DNA from: Anthropogastromicrobium sp052273485
GTDB lineage: Bacteria; Bacillota; Clostridia; Lachnospirales; Lachnospiraceae
Assembly (NCBI GenBank): GCA_052273485.1
Contig: DAVZID010000009.1
Span: 1-64,000, forward strand
DNA: 64,000 nt
Direction: 5' to 3'
Positions 35,007-43,788 of this stretch are shown here, one piece after another. Position 1 is the first letter of the stretch; each line of letters opens with the position of its first letter. The notes beneath the pieces were generated by a model. It saw nothing but the letters and a program-made list of their open reading frames with translations, did not search any database and had not been told where the DNA came from. A program made the translations under genes and the position numbers.

Positions 35007-35714
35007 TTACCACTCAATATCTTCTACTGACACAGGAGATGGATTAGTACACACGCTGGCTGCTTTTCCGTTTTTAATACGGATCACACGATCTGCCATT
35101 GGCGCGATTGCAGAATTATGCGTAATGACAAGAACAGTCATCTTTTGCTTGCGGCACGTATCCTGCAAAAGCTTTAAAATCTGCTTTCCTGTTACATAAT
35201 CCAGCGCACCAGTCGGCTCATCACATAAAAGCATTTTAGGATTTTTTGCAAGTGCACGGGCAATTGAAACACGCTGCTGCTCGCCGCCTGATAGCTGTGA
35301 TGGGAAGTTGTTTAAGCGCTCTCCTAGTCCAACCTCTTTTAATACTGTTTCTGCATCTCTTGGATTTCTGCAGATTTGAAGTGCAAGTTCAACATTCTCC
35401 TTTGCTGTCAAATTTGGAACAAGATTATAAAACTGGAAAATGAATCCAATATCCTCTCTGCGATATTTTGTCAACTGACGGTTCTTAAAAGACTCGATAT
35501 GAACACCATCCACGATTACCTCTCCACTCGTGACGGTATCCATTCCACCTAAGATATTTAAAATCGTCGTTTTTCCTGCACCGGACGGGCCAACAATAAC
35601 TACAAATTCTCCTTTTTTTATTTCAAAACTCACGCCATCTGCTGCATTAATTGAAACTTCACCCATATGATATGTTTTTCGCACATCCTTCAAAATTACA
35701 TATGACTGCTCCAT
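35007..35714 (-). CDS. ABC transporter ATPase (MacB/LolD type)
   Basis: A 235-residue ATPase with all motifs: Walker A GPSGAGKTT, Q-loop QFYNLVPNLT, signature LSGGEQQRVSIARA, Walker B LLCDEPTGALD and H-loop ITHNSAI. The LSGGEQQR and EPTGALD wording is that of the MacB/LolD/FtsE group, in keeping with the FtsX-type permease directly downstream. The ATG at 35714 has GGAG at the right distance; the ATG four codons earlier does not. A TTGAAG/TACAAT promoter lies about 40 bases upstream. Confidence 0.94.
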   Translation of the reverse strand: MEQSYVILKDVRKTYHMGEVSINAADGVSFEIKKGEFVVIVGPSGAGKTTILNILGGMDTVTSGEVIVDGVHIESFKNRQLTKYRREDIGFIFQFYNLVPNLTAKENVELALQICRNPRDAETVLKEVGLGERLNNFPSQLSGGEQQRVSIARALAKNPKMLLCDEPTGALDYVTGKQILKLLQDTCRKQKMTVLVITHNSAIAPMADRVIRIKNGKAASVCTNPSPVSVEDIEW

Positions 35715-35753
35715 AATATTCTCCATTTCTTTTATTCTCTTTTTACTTATTCC

Positions 35754-35782
35754 ATTGTAACATTGCCTATTTTTTTCTTCAA
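35754..35782 (-). promoter_or_regulatory. Promoter of the MacB/FtsX-type ABC operon
   Basis: Minus strand TTGAAG (35777-35782), 17-bp spacer, TACAAT (35754-35759). Confidence 0.65.
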
Positions 35783-35828
35783 GCCTAACCCACTATTTTT
35801 AGAAAAACTTTAGTTTTCTAGTTTTTTA

Positions 35829-35857
35829 TTTACAAACAGAACCTTAGCGCTTATAAT
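35829..35857 (+). promoter_or_regulatory. ridA promoter
   Basis: TTTACA (35829-35834), 17-bp spacer, TATAAT (35852-35857), then AGGAGG at 35880 and the ridA ATG at 35895. Confidence 0.75.
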
Positions 35858-35894
35858 AAAGGCTAGAAACAATTTTTTCAGGAGGTTTTTTATT

Positions 35895-36266
35895 ATGGAA
35901 ATCATGCATACAGATAAGGCACCAGCAGCAGTTGGCCCATACAGCCAGGCAGTAAAGACAGGAAATATTCTTTTTTGCTCTGGTCAGATCGGATTAGATC
36001 CAGCTACCGGTGTTTTAGTTGGCACTACCGTTGCTGAGCAGGCAAAGCAGGTTATGGAGAATGTAAAGGCACTTCTTGAGAATGCTGGTGCGACATTTGA
36101 CAATGTTGTAAAGACAACTTGCTTTATCGCCGATATGAAGGAGTTTGGAAACTTTAATGAAGTATATGCTCAGTACTTCCCAAACAACAAGCCGGCACGT
36201 TCCTGCGTACAGGCAGTTCTTCCAAAGGGCGCTCTGTGCGAGGTTGAGGTTATTGCCGAGCTGTGA
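35895..36266 (+). CDS. ridA: RidA family reactive-intermediate deaminase
   Basis: A 123-residue trimeric enzyme that hydrolyses reactive 2-aminoacrylate and other imines released by PLP enzymes. Typical blocks are DKAPAAVGPYSQAVKTGN, LFCSGQIGLDP, VVKTTCFIADM and PARSCVQAVLPKGALCEVEVIAEL; the Arg in PARSCV is the conserved catalytic residue. It is a single-gene unit with its own promoter and a strong terminator, divergent from the ABC operon. Confidence 0.96.
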   Translation: MEIMHTDKAPAAVGPYSQAVKTGNILFCSGQIGLDPATGVLVGTTVAEQAKQVMENVKALLENAGATFDNVVKTTCFIADMKEFGNFNEVYAQYFPNNKPARSCVQAVLPKGALCEVEVIAEL

Positions 36267-36324
36267 TCAATTACCCAATAAAGTAAAAAGGCACCGCCAT
36301 TTCTCGATGACGATGCAATAGTTA

Positions 36325-36355
36325 GGGGTCAGACCTATACGTCTGACCCCTTTTT
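36325..36355 (+). terminator. ridA terminator; copy 2 of the repeated hairpin
   Basis: GGGGTCAGAC (36325-36334), loop CTATAC, GTCTGACCCC (36341-36350), then TTTTT. A perfect 10-bp stem and classic terminator. The stem sequence is shared with the hairpin at 6745-6770. Confidence 0.9.
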
Positions 36356-36386
36356 CTAACCTGTTTTCAATTATTCAATTGCTATA

Positions 36387-37820
36387 TTAAACAACTAAGA
36401 AGAACTTCAGCAGGAAGATTGCTGAAATAATATAGGTCAGTACAGATACGTCCTTTGCCTTTCCGGTGAATACCTTCATGATTGTATAGGAGATCAGTGC
36501 AAGACCAATACCATGTCCGATAGATCCAGAGATTGGCATAGAGATTAACATGATTGCTGCCGGAACAGTCTGATAGATATCAGTAAAATCTACCTTTGAC
36601 AGACCAGAGATCATCAGGATACCAACATAAATCAGTGCTGAAGAGGTAGCTGCTGCCGGGATGATGGCTGCGATTGGTGCAATGAAAATGCACGCAAGGA
36701 ACAAGATACCAGTGGTGAATGCGGTCAGACCAGTTCTTCCACCTGCCTCAACACCAGATGCGGACTCAACAAAAGTGGTAACAGTGGAGGTACCAGTCAC
36801 TGCACCTGCTACGGTTCCGACTGCATCGGCAAGCAGTGCTTCCTTCATCTGCGGCATGTTTCCATGCTTATCAACCATACCTGCACGAGATGCGGTTCCA
36901 ACCAGTGTTCCGATCGTATCAAACATATCGATGATACAGAAGGTGATAACAAGTGTAATTGCCGTAAACCAGCCGATCTTTATGAAACCAGCAAAATCAA
37001 AATGGAACAGAGTTGTCTCTGCCATATCTGCAAATGGAGGTACGAAGCTTGCGCCCTCAAGACCTGCAAATGGATTGGTTCCAAGGAAAATTGCCTCGCC
37101 TGCCCAGTAAATAACAGAAGCAACCAGCATACCAAGAATTACGGCTGCCTTTACACCCTTCTGAGCCAGAACGATGATGACAAACAGACCAATGAACATA
37201 GTTACAACAGTCAGAACCATCTGCGTGTAGCCGCTTCCCATCGCATCACGAGCAACACTTGGAGTCAGTGCACCAAAGAAATCTCTCATTGCGTAGAACG
37301 GTCCACCTGTCTCAGAGTAAACACCAGCATTGGAGCCGACACCGATGTTAAGAAGCATCAGACCAATTGCTGGGGAGATGCCTAGACGAACGCCGAGCGG
37401 AATTGCATTTACGATCTTGTCACGGATGTTTAATACGGACAGGATAATAAAGATAATACCTTCAATTAAAATAATGCAAAGAGCAGACTGGAAGGACTCC
37501 AGATAGCTCATGCCAGTCATACCAACAATGTTGGCAACAACAACAGCAAAGAAGCTGTTTAATCCCATACCAGGTGCCATGGCAAATGGCTTGTTTGCAG
37601 CAAATGCCATTACCATCATACCGATAAAGGATGCGATACAGGTTGCTAAAAATACACCGTTCCACAGGTTCTGTCCCTCTGCACCAAAATTGGTCAGAAG
37701 ATTTGGATTCAGGGCGATGATATACGCCATCGTCATAAATGTGGTCAAACCGGCAATGATCTCTGTTTTCACTGTCGTATGGTTTTCCCTGATCTTAAAG
37801 ATCTTATTGAGCCATTCCAT
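36387..37820 (-). CDS. NCS2-family purine permease
   Basis: A 477-residue membrane transporter with about 12-14 helices, of the AzgA-like (PbuG/AdeQ) branch of NCS2, which takes up adenine, guanine or hypoxanthine with protons. It starts MEWLNKIFKIRENHTTVKTE and contains GLTTFMTMAYIIALNP, AMAPGMGLNSFFAVVV, DMFDTIGTLVGTASRAG and GTSTVTTFVESASGVEAGGRTG, the hallmark blocks. The ATG at 37820 follows GGAGGGTACAA and overlaps the end of the upstream DUF4317 gene by 17 bases. No purine riboswitch fold is visible. Confidence 0.93.
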   Translation of the reverse strand: MEWLNKIFKIRENHTTVKTEIIAGLTTFMTMAYIIALNPNLLTNFGAEGQNLWNGVFLATCIASFIGMMVMAFAANKPFAMAPGMGLNSFFAVVVANIVGMTGMSYLESFQSALCIILIEGIIFIILSVLNIRDKIVNAIPLGVRLGISPAIGLMLLNIGVGSNAGVYSETGGPFYAMRDFFGALTPSVARDAMGSGYTQMVLTVVTMFIGLFVIIVLAQKGVKAAVILGMLVASVIYWAGEAIFLGTNPFAGLEGASFVPPFADMAETTLFHFDFAGFIKIGWFTAITLVITFCIIDMFDTIGTLVGTASRAGMVDKHGNMPQMKEALLADAVGTVAGAVTGTSTVTTFVESASGVEAGGRTGLTAFTTGILFLACIFIAPIAAIIPAAATSSALIYVGILMISGLSKVDFTDIYQTVPAAIMLISMPISGSIGHGIGLALISYTIMKVFTGKAKDVSVLTYIISAIFLLKFFLVV

Positions 37821-38949
37821 TTGTACCCTCCATAGTGACACTCATGCCATTAATTTGTACGCCGTCCTCCATCGGGATTACGATGCAGCGGCGCCCCTCT
37901 ACTAGTTGAACCTGAATCAAGTCCATGCGCTGCGGACTGACCTTTATTGTCACGTCCGGCGTCTTGACGGCAACGCTTTTAGCCTCGACCAGATTTGCTG
38001 CCTGAAAGGAAGCATCCTCTCCCGCAGTCTCCTCGTAGACACGCTCGAAATTTTCAAGCTGCTCTTCCTTAACTCCACTGTTTTGAAGAAGCTTTTTTAC
38101 ATCTGATTTTTGAAGCTTGAGTGGCTGCGATTCCTCCTTGTGCTCCTCAATCAGCTCTGTCAGATTTTCCTGAATCTGACAAACCGTATCGTAGCTTACG
38201 ACCTCTCCGACGGTCTCCTCTACGATTTCCTGAAATACAGACTTTTGTGTCTTGAAAGACATCGGTGCCGGACCGCCAATGCAGTCGTTGATGAAATCCT
38301 CATGAAGCTCCTCTGTCTTTTTTGTGTAGTATAACAGGCTGTGAATGTTTGTGCTGCGATCGTCAAATGCCGGGAATAAAAAGGCATTGACTGGTGCCTC
38401 GATCCACTGATCACGCATGCGCTCCTCGATGCGGTTTGTCTGAGTGTTGTAGCACAATCCAGCCTCGGACAGTTTAACCGGGCAGATGCAGCAGAGGATA
38501 AATTCGTAAACCTCCTCCGATGCATCGTCCATGTCCAAATTGTCGCTTCCGCGTCCTGGAACATCGTAGTTACAGTGAATCATGACAACGTAGTAGCTCT
38601 CACCAAAATGATACGTCTTTGCCACAGACTGATAAAATGCATCTAAAACCGTCTCATCTTTTAACCCAGTCGTCTTTAACTGCATTAGCATCTTGTGGCC
38701 TTCCCCCGAAAGTTCCTGATCGAGCGTGTAGTCGAGCGAATGGAGATTCTTGCCAAGACTTCCTGAGAGGGCTTTTTTAAAGATCTCAAAATACTTGTCG
38801 ATCTCCTCCTGTGACAACGACAAAAACGTGTCACTAAAGGTCATGCGAATCTCCTGCTCGCCGTCAATCAGACAGCCGCAAATACGGTCAATCGCACCGC
38901 CATCTCTCTTAAAAAGACTCTTAATCTCAGATACTTCTTTCTTGTTCAT
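37804..38949 (-). CDS. DUF4317 family protein
   Basis: A 381-residue cytoplasmic protein without membrane segments. From the start MNKKEVSEIKSLFKRDGGAIDRICGC and the block FHFG/HFGESYYVVMIHCNYDVPGRGSDN it is recognisable as the DUF4317 family, common in Clostridia and of unknown function. The C-terminal quarter is charged and rich in Glu and Val. AAGGAG precedes the ATG at 38949. It lies 36 bases after the aminotransferase gene, and its 3' end overlaps the purine permease gene by 17 bases, so expression of the three is likely coupled. Confidence 0.8.
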   Translation of the reverse strand: MNKKEVSEIKSLFKRDGGAIDRICGCLIDGEQEIRMTFSDTFLSLSQEEIDKYFEIFKKALSGSLGKNLHSLDYTLDQELSGEGHKMLMQLKTTGLKDETVLDAFYQSVAKTYHFGESYYVVMIHCNYDVPGRGSDNLDMDDASEEVYEFILCCICPVKLSEAGLCYNTQTNRIEERMRDQWIEAPVNAFLFPAFDDRSTNIHSLLYYTKKTEELHEDFINDCIGGPAPMSFKTQKSVFQEIVEETVGEVVSYDTVCQIQENLTELIEEHKEESQPLKLQKSDVKKLLQNSGVKEEQLENFERVYEETAGEDASFQAANLVEAKSVAVKTPDVTIKVSPQRMDLIQVQLVEGRRCIVIPMEDGVQINGMSVTMEGTNGMAQ

Positions 38950-38985
38950 TCGAAACACTCCTTGTTCATTTGCTTTTGCCCGGTT

Positions 38986-40179
38986 TTAGCGGTCCGGGTA
39001 CTCCGTCTTTACGAAGCGCTCCAGCGCATCGAGTGAGCGCACAACCTTCTCTGTGTCAATGCAGTATGCCATACGAAAATATCCCGGGCATCCGAAAGAA
39101 TCACTCGGAACCAGAACCAGATCATACTTTAATGCCTTGTTACAGAATGCTACGGCATCCTCCTCTAGTGCCTTCGGGAAAATATAGAAGGTTCCCTCTG
39201 GTCTGACACAGGAAAAGCCAAGCTCGATTAGCTTGTCGTAGATCAGATTCATGTTCTTCTCATAGACAGACATATCGGATGTCTCATCTAACACATCCTC
39301 CACGCCTCTCATAATCAAAGACGATGGACAATTGTGTCCGATTCCTCTGGAAATCTGAGCCATCATCGGCACTAACACATCGGCGTCGGTGCAAACTGGG
39401 TTGACTGCGACATAGCCAATACGCTCACCTGGAAGAGAAAGCGATTTAGAGAAGGAATAGCAGGATAACGTATTTGCATAGAACTTTGACGCATATGGTG
39501 CCTTCAGCCCATCAAATACGATCTCTCGGTACGGCTCATCGGAGATCAGGAAAATATCATGGCCATACTCTTTTTGCTTTCTTTCCATCAGCTGCGCCAT
39601 TTTTTCTAATGTTTCTGCTGAATATACAGCTCCAGACGGATTGTTTGGCGTGTTGATCAAAACAGCTGATACGTTTGGCGTCAACATCTTTTCAAACTGT
39701 TCAAAGTCCACCTGAAAATCAGCTGTGTTTGCCGGTACCACTCTCAGGTTTGCACCTGTCATGCCTACATAGCAGTTGTACTCTGGGAAATATGGTGCGA
39801 AGGTAAGCACGTCATCTCCCGGAGATGTTACTGCACGAAGTGCATGAGCTAAGGCTCCCGCAGCTCCTGAGGTTGGAAAAATATGATTTGCTGTATAGTT
39901 CATATCAAAACGCTTATTAAGCGATGCAGCCACCTTTTCTTTGAAAGAAGGTAGTCCGACGCTCGGGCTGTAGCCGTGAAGCTCACTCGATGTCTTTGTC
40001 TGGAGCAATTGAATCGTATTCTCTGTATAGTCCCTCGGAACCGGAACGGATGGGTTTCCTAAACTATAATCAAATACGTTTTCGTATCCAATCTCCTGTC
40101 CTCTCTTTGTTGCAAATTCGGATAAGGTACGGATAACCGATTTTTGCTGAAGCATATCCTTATATTTTTGTGTTACCAT
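38986..40179 (-). CDS. PLP-dependent class I/II aminotransferase
   Basis: A 397-residue fold-type I aminotransferase. N-terminal FDYSLGNPSVPVP, the cofactor-binding SGAAGALAHAL, NTPNNPSGAVYS and SDEPYREIVFDG are followed by the PLP lysine in SFSKSLSLPGERIGY. The C-terminal domain closes with GCPGYFRMAYCIDTE, where the Arg should bind the substrate carboxylate. It belongs to the AspB/PatA-like group, acting on aspartate, aromatic or branched amino acids; specificity cannot be read from sequence. GGGAGGACAGC precedes the ATG. A small GCCGC/GCGGC hairpin lies in the leader. Confidence 0.93.
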   Translation of the reverse strand: MVTQKYKDMLQQKSVIRTLSEFATKRGQEIGYENVFDYSLGNPSVPVPRDYTENTIQLLQTKTSSELHGYSPSVGLPSFKEKVAASLNKRFDMNYTANHIFPTSGAAGALAHALRAVTSPGDDVLTFAPYFPEYNCYVGMTGANLRVVPANTADFQVDFEQFEKMLTPNVSAVLINTPNNPSGAVYSAETLEKMAQLMERKQKEYGHDIFLISDEPYREIVFDGLKAPYASKFYANTLSCYSFSKSLSLPGERIGYVAVNPVCTDADVLVPMMAQISRGIGHNCPSSLIMRGVEDVLDETSDMSVYEKNMNLIYDKLIELGFSCVRPEGTFYIFPKALEEDAVAFCNKALKYDLVLVPSDSFGCPGYFRMAYCIDTEKVVRSLDALERFVKTEYPDR

Positions 40180-40260
40180 GCTGTCCTCCCATTCTGCCGC
40201 TTATGCGGCCTGTATACCCTGTGTCTATCAAATGATCGTAACGATTCAGAATCCAATCTA

Positions 40261-41124
40261 CTAGTTTTCCTGTCCAAGAAACACGCGAATCGAATCCAGA
40301 TTTTTCATTGCATCTTCTCGTCCAAGCTGATAAAGTGCCTTTAACTTTTCTGGGTCTTTCTCAAGACGTGACACTTCAATTAGATGACTAGGGCAAAGCA
40401 CCATAACTTCGCCTTTTGCTTTCAATTCTTCAATCTTCTCTAACGTTTTGTTGTATACCTTATAGCGGCGTGCCATCGCCTTTGCCAAATTTGGATAACG
40501 ATGTAACATCAGATTCACTGCGCCCTGAAACTTCATCTTTTTCTTGCGGTAGCCATCTGGCCTTGTCAGGATAACCAGATTTTTCTTATAGCCCTGTCTG
40601 CGAAACCACATAATTGGAATCGAATCGGCAATGCCACCGTCAAGGAGCTGATATCCATCTGTCTCCACGATTTTGGAAACAAGAGGCATAGACGCGGATG
40701 CCTGCATCCACTTTGAATCTTCTCTGCCACAGTCCGTACATTTATGATACACGGCCTTTCCGGTATTTACATCGGTGCAAACCACATAAAATTCTGCCGG
40801 GTTCTTTACAAATGCATCGTTGTCAAATGGATCGATAATCTCTGGTATCTGATGATAACAAAAATCGACATCATAGATATCGCCCGACTTTAATAATGAG
40901 TGAATCGTACCATAACGCTTATCACCGCAAAACTTCAAGTTGTAGCGCAAGGTACGACCGATCTGACCTGATTTATAATTGCAGCCAAATACGGCTCCTG
41001 CCGACACGCCGATTGCACCGTCTACCTGGATTTTTTGTTCCATTAACACATCCAAAACGCCGGCCGTATACATTCCTCTCATGGCGCCGCCTTCAAGGAC
41101 AAGTCCTGTTTTTGTCTTTCCCAT
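40261..41124 (-). CDS. Patatin-like phospholipase
   Basis: A 287-residue lipid acyl hydrolase of the bacterial patatin/RssA group. The oxyanion loop LEGGAMRGMYTAGVL is at the N-terminus, the nucleophile Ser41 is in GVSAG, and the second member of the dyad is Asp162 in LLDGGIADSIP. A C-terminal helical region (about 190-287) is typical of the family. No signal peptide, so it acts in the cytoplasm, probably on membrane lipids or acyl-CoA-like substrates. A TTGCTG/TATGAT promoter lies about 75 bases upstream. Confidence 0.93.
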   Translation of the reverse strand: MGKTKTGLVLEGGAMRGMYTAGVLDVLMEQKIQVDGAIGVSAGAVFGCNYKSGQIGRTLRYNLKFCGDKRYGTIHSLLKSGDIYDVDFCYHQIPEIIDPFDNDAFVKNPAEFYVVCTDVNTGKAVYHKCTDCGREDSKWMQASASMPLVSKIVETDGYQLLDGGIADSIPIMWFRRQGYKKNLVILTRPDGYRKKKMKFQGAVNLMLHRYPNLAKAMARRYKVYNKTLEKIEELKAKGEVMVLCPSHLIEVSRLEKDPEKLKALYQLGREDAMKNLDSIRVFLGQEN

Positions 41125-41196
41125 GGTTCTCCTCTCTTTCTAATCTTATATATCAAAAGAGCAGCTGTCTTCTCTCTGATTTAACGAAACAAAACT

Positions 41197-41225
41197 ATCA
41201 TACCACGGTTCCTCGCAAACAGCAA
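41197..41225 (-). promoter_or_regulatory. Promoter of the patatin-like gene
   Basis: Minus strand TTGCTG (41220-41225), 17-bp spacer, TATGAT (41197-41202). Confidence 0.6.
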
Positions 41226-41281
41226 GTCCTGTGACTACCCAGAAGTTTTTATAAAGTCTTAGCTTCAATCATCCAAGTGGA

Positions 41282-41899
41282 TTACTGTTCATCCAGAAAT
41301 GCGAGCGGATCGCCCTCAGTATGTATAAAATGCATCAACATATAGGCACACATAATCGCAACGTTTTCCTCCTTAAGGATGCGCTTGCACTCCTCACGAT
41401 CTGCTAGTACAATCTCGATATCCTCTGATTCTTCCTCGTGCTCGTTTGTTGGCGTTCCACTACAGTAGCCATAAATGGTTCCGCAGCTTTCATCGGTCAT
41501 GCCGACTGTGGTAAAAAATGGTCTGGTATATGCGCCTTCTGTTACCTTTGGCTCAAAGGTAAGACCAGTCTCCTCGTAAATCTCACGTATACCTGCCTGT
41601 GCCATCTCCTCACCTGGCTCTACAAGTCCTGCCGGAAACTCATACACATATGCATTGATTGGATAACGAAACTGCTTTACAAGCACGATTTTATCCTTTT
41701 TTTCTCCATATACGCTGTAAATAATTACACCATCAGATGTATTTTTATGAGTTGCTGCTTTAAGCTGCGTTGGATCCTTCTTTCTGGATGCCACATAATA
41801 TTTGCCTGTTTTTCCATTTCTTTTTTCAACATCGAAATTATAGAGATTCAAAAATGGATTATCAGTTACCTTCTCTACTCCTTTTACGCGATCTACCAT
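41282..41899 (-). CDS. NUDIX hydrolase
   Basis: A 205-residue hydrolase of nucleoside-diphosphate-linked compounds. The NUDIX box is complete at residues 91-113: Gly91, Glu97, then REIYEETGL. It is preceded by VLVKQFRYPINAYVYEFPAG, wording typical of the ADP-ribose pyrophosphatase branch, which is the best guess for substrate. The gene stands alone between the patatin-like gene and the maltodextrin operon, whose terminator lies just upstream. Confidence 0.88.
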   Translation of the reverse strand: MVDRVKGVEKVTDNPFLNLYNFDVEKRNGKTGKYYVASRKKDPTQLKAATHKNTSDGVIIYSVYGEKKDKIVLVKQFRYPINAYVYEFPAGLVEPGEEMAQAGIREIYEETGLTFEPKVTEGAYTRPFFTTVGMTDESCGTIYGYCSGTPTNEHEEESEDIEIVLADREECKRILKEENVAIMCAYMLMHFIHTEGDPLAFLDEQ

Positions 41900-41986
41900 A
41901 GTGTTCTCCTTACTGACATTTTATGTATTATGCACCATGTCATAATTTTTACTGAAACCAGCCTTTATTATTATAGCGTACCATCT

Positions 41987-42030
41987 GCAAAAAGAAAAGC
42001 CCGCAAAGCAAAGTTTCCCTTGCATTGCGG
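41987..42030 (-). terminator. Terminator of the maltodextrin uptake operon
   Basis: On the minus strand, CCGCAATGCAA and TTTGCTTTGCGG arms (42001-42030, one mismatch) are followed by GCTTTTCTTTTTGC (41987-42000). It lies seven bases after the stop codon of the last solute-binding protein gene. Confidence 0.85.
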
Positions 42031-42036
42031 ACTAAC

Positions 42037-43746
42037 TTACTGAGTCGCGCCCACCTCGTCCCTGACCTCTTGCGTAATAACCTCGCCCCCATTTTCATAC
42101 CAGTTGGTGACAAACTCATCAAACGCATCGATGTCACGCTCCCCCGTGACAATCTGCAGGTAATACTCTTTTTCCATCTGGCGAAGTTTCCACCACTGCG
42201 AAGCCATGGTCGGTGTCTCATCAAAATAAAGAGACTCAACCTTGTTTCGCTTTGCATTCGCCAACAGAGAGCAGGCTGTGATTCGGGAGGTGTATGCTGC
42301 CCACTCCTGTGGCGTAGCACTATCTATGTTATCCAGATAGGCTTTACAGATCTCATAATAGGAATATTCCAGAAGATCGAGTTCTTCTGGTTTTTTCTTG
42401 CCTGAAAGCACCTCTGTCAATTCATGATAACACTTTGTTAATGCGTCTTTGTAATCCACGTTGATGGCAATCGGTCTGGCTGTTGGATCCACATTGTTTT
42501 GATAGTACGCTTCAAACTCACTGTCGTAATCATCCTCATAGCGCACATAGTCAAACAAGGCACTGACAATCTTGCAGGCGATTTCGGGATGCTCGTATCC
42601 CTTTCGCACAACAACATATTTGTAGGTAGGATTCTGCGAGTAGTAACTTGTGCTGCCGTCATCTGCTGTCTGCAACAAAAACGGCTCCCACACAGCATCG
42701 GGATCTGCCGTAATCGCTTCCATTAATGGATTGTTTGCTGCCCACCACGGACCAAAGAAAGAACCACACAGTCCTTGTGTCACGAGTTCGATGTTATTCG
42801 CTGAGGTGCGAAGGAGAAAGTTTTGATCGAGAATATTTTCCTCGTACATACTGCGAAGCTTTCTTAATGCTTCCTTTGCTTCAGGAAGAACGGACCCATA
42901 AGAGACCTCGCCATTCTCGTCTCGAATCCACTGTTTGGGATATGCTCCATTGGAAGCAAACACAATGTCCATCAGATACTCACTGCTATAGCCACACTCA
43001 CCAGACAGATTTGGGTCGCAGACAAAGCCTACTGTTTTGCCAGGCCCATTCTCGCCAGGATCCTGTTCGATGAACGCTCTCACAATCGCCTCGGCATCTT
43101 CAACGGTCTTCGGATCCCCTAAGCCAAGCTTATCCATCCAGTCGCGCCGAAGCCATAGTAAATTTGGTCCATCGTCAATATTGGTCTCCGGGATCGCCAT
43201 GATCTTTCCATCGAAGGTCACACCGTCGATGATGCCATCGCCGTAACTGGCATAGATATCTTTGATCCGATCAGTCATACAATTTTCAAAGCTCTCCGTC
43301 AGATCTTCAATCAAGTCCAGCTCGACGAGCTGACGAAGCTCCTCAAGACTGCCAGCAACCATCAGATCTGGCAGGTTTTGGTAAGTCATCGCAACAGACA
43401 TGCTGACAGTATACTGCTCATCCTGCTCCTCAAACACATCTTGATTCTGAATGTTAAAATATTCTCGCAGATACCGTGTATAAGCATTGTTCTCATAGGT
43501 CTCTCCTTCTGGGAGATTCGAGTTATTCGCTCCGGTCATCTTACCAAGCGTATAGGTAATCAGTTCTGGATATTTTCCATCCGGTGTTGTGCGCGCTTGT
43601 TTTTCTTGCTCCAAAAAAGACGGGGACGCCTCTTGGGAGGCTTTGTCTTCGTCCTGCGCTGCAATCGCGCGCGGCACAACTGGCAGTAAGAGCGCTGCCA
43701 CAGCAAGCGTTCCCGCACAAACCATTGTCAAAGCTTCCTTTCCCAT
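42037..43746 (-). CDS. Second extracellular solute-binding protein
   Basis: A 569-residue family 1 (LipO/YtcQ-like) sugar-binding protein. A signal peptide runs to about residue 30 (MVCAGTLAVAALLLPVVPRAIAA); no lipobox Cys is seen, so SPase I cleavage after AIAA is likely, unlike most Gram-positive binding proteins. The mature domain begins with ELITYTLGKMTGANN and includes NLLWLRRDWMDKLGLGDPKTVED, the family signature. GAGGGG precedes the ATG. It ends the malE-malF-malG operon, 42 bases after malG, giving one permease pair two different binding proteins. How it is held at the cell surface is unclear; the uncleaved signal could serve as an anchor. Confidence 0.88.
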   Translation of the reverse strand: MGKEALTMVCAGTLAVAALLLPVVPRAIAAQDEDKASQEASPSFLEQEKQARTTPDGKYPELITYTLGKMTGANNSNLPEGETYENNAYTRYLREYFNIQNQDVFEEQDEQYTVSMSVAMTYQNLPDLMVAGSLEELRQLVELDLIEDLTESFENCMTDRIKDIYASYGDGIIDGVTFDGKIMAIPETNIDDGPNLLWLRRDWMDKLGLGDPKTVEDAEAIVRAFIEQDPGENGPGKTVGFVCDPNLSGECGYSSEYLMDIVFASNGAYPKQWIRDENGEVSYGSVLPEAKEALRKLRSMYEENILDQNFLLRTSANNIELVTQGLCGSFFGPWWAANNPLMEAITADPDAVWEPFLLQTADDGSTSYYSQNPTYKYVVVRKGYEHPEIACKIVSALFDYVRYEDDYDSEFEAYYQNNVDPTARPIAINVDYKDALTKCYHELTEVLSGKKKPEELDLLEYSYYEICKAYLDNIDSATPQEWAAYTSRITACSLLANAKRNKVESLYFDETPTMASQWWKLRQMEKEYYLQIVTGERDIDAFDEFVTNWYENGGEVITQEVRDEVGATQ

Positions 43747-43788
43747 AGGCGTTCCCCTCTTTCAATGTTTTTATTTTCTTATTTCTTT

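Noticed and set aside
36267..37820. Purine riboswitch controlling the NCS2 permease
   Set aside because: The permease start overlaps the upstream coding sequence, leaving no leader for an aptamer.
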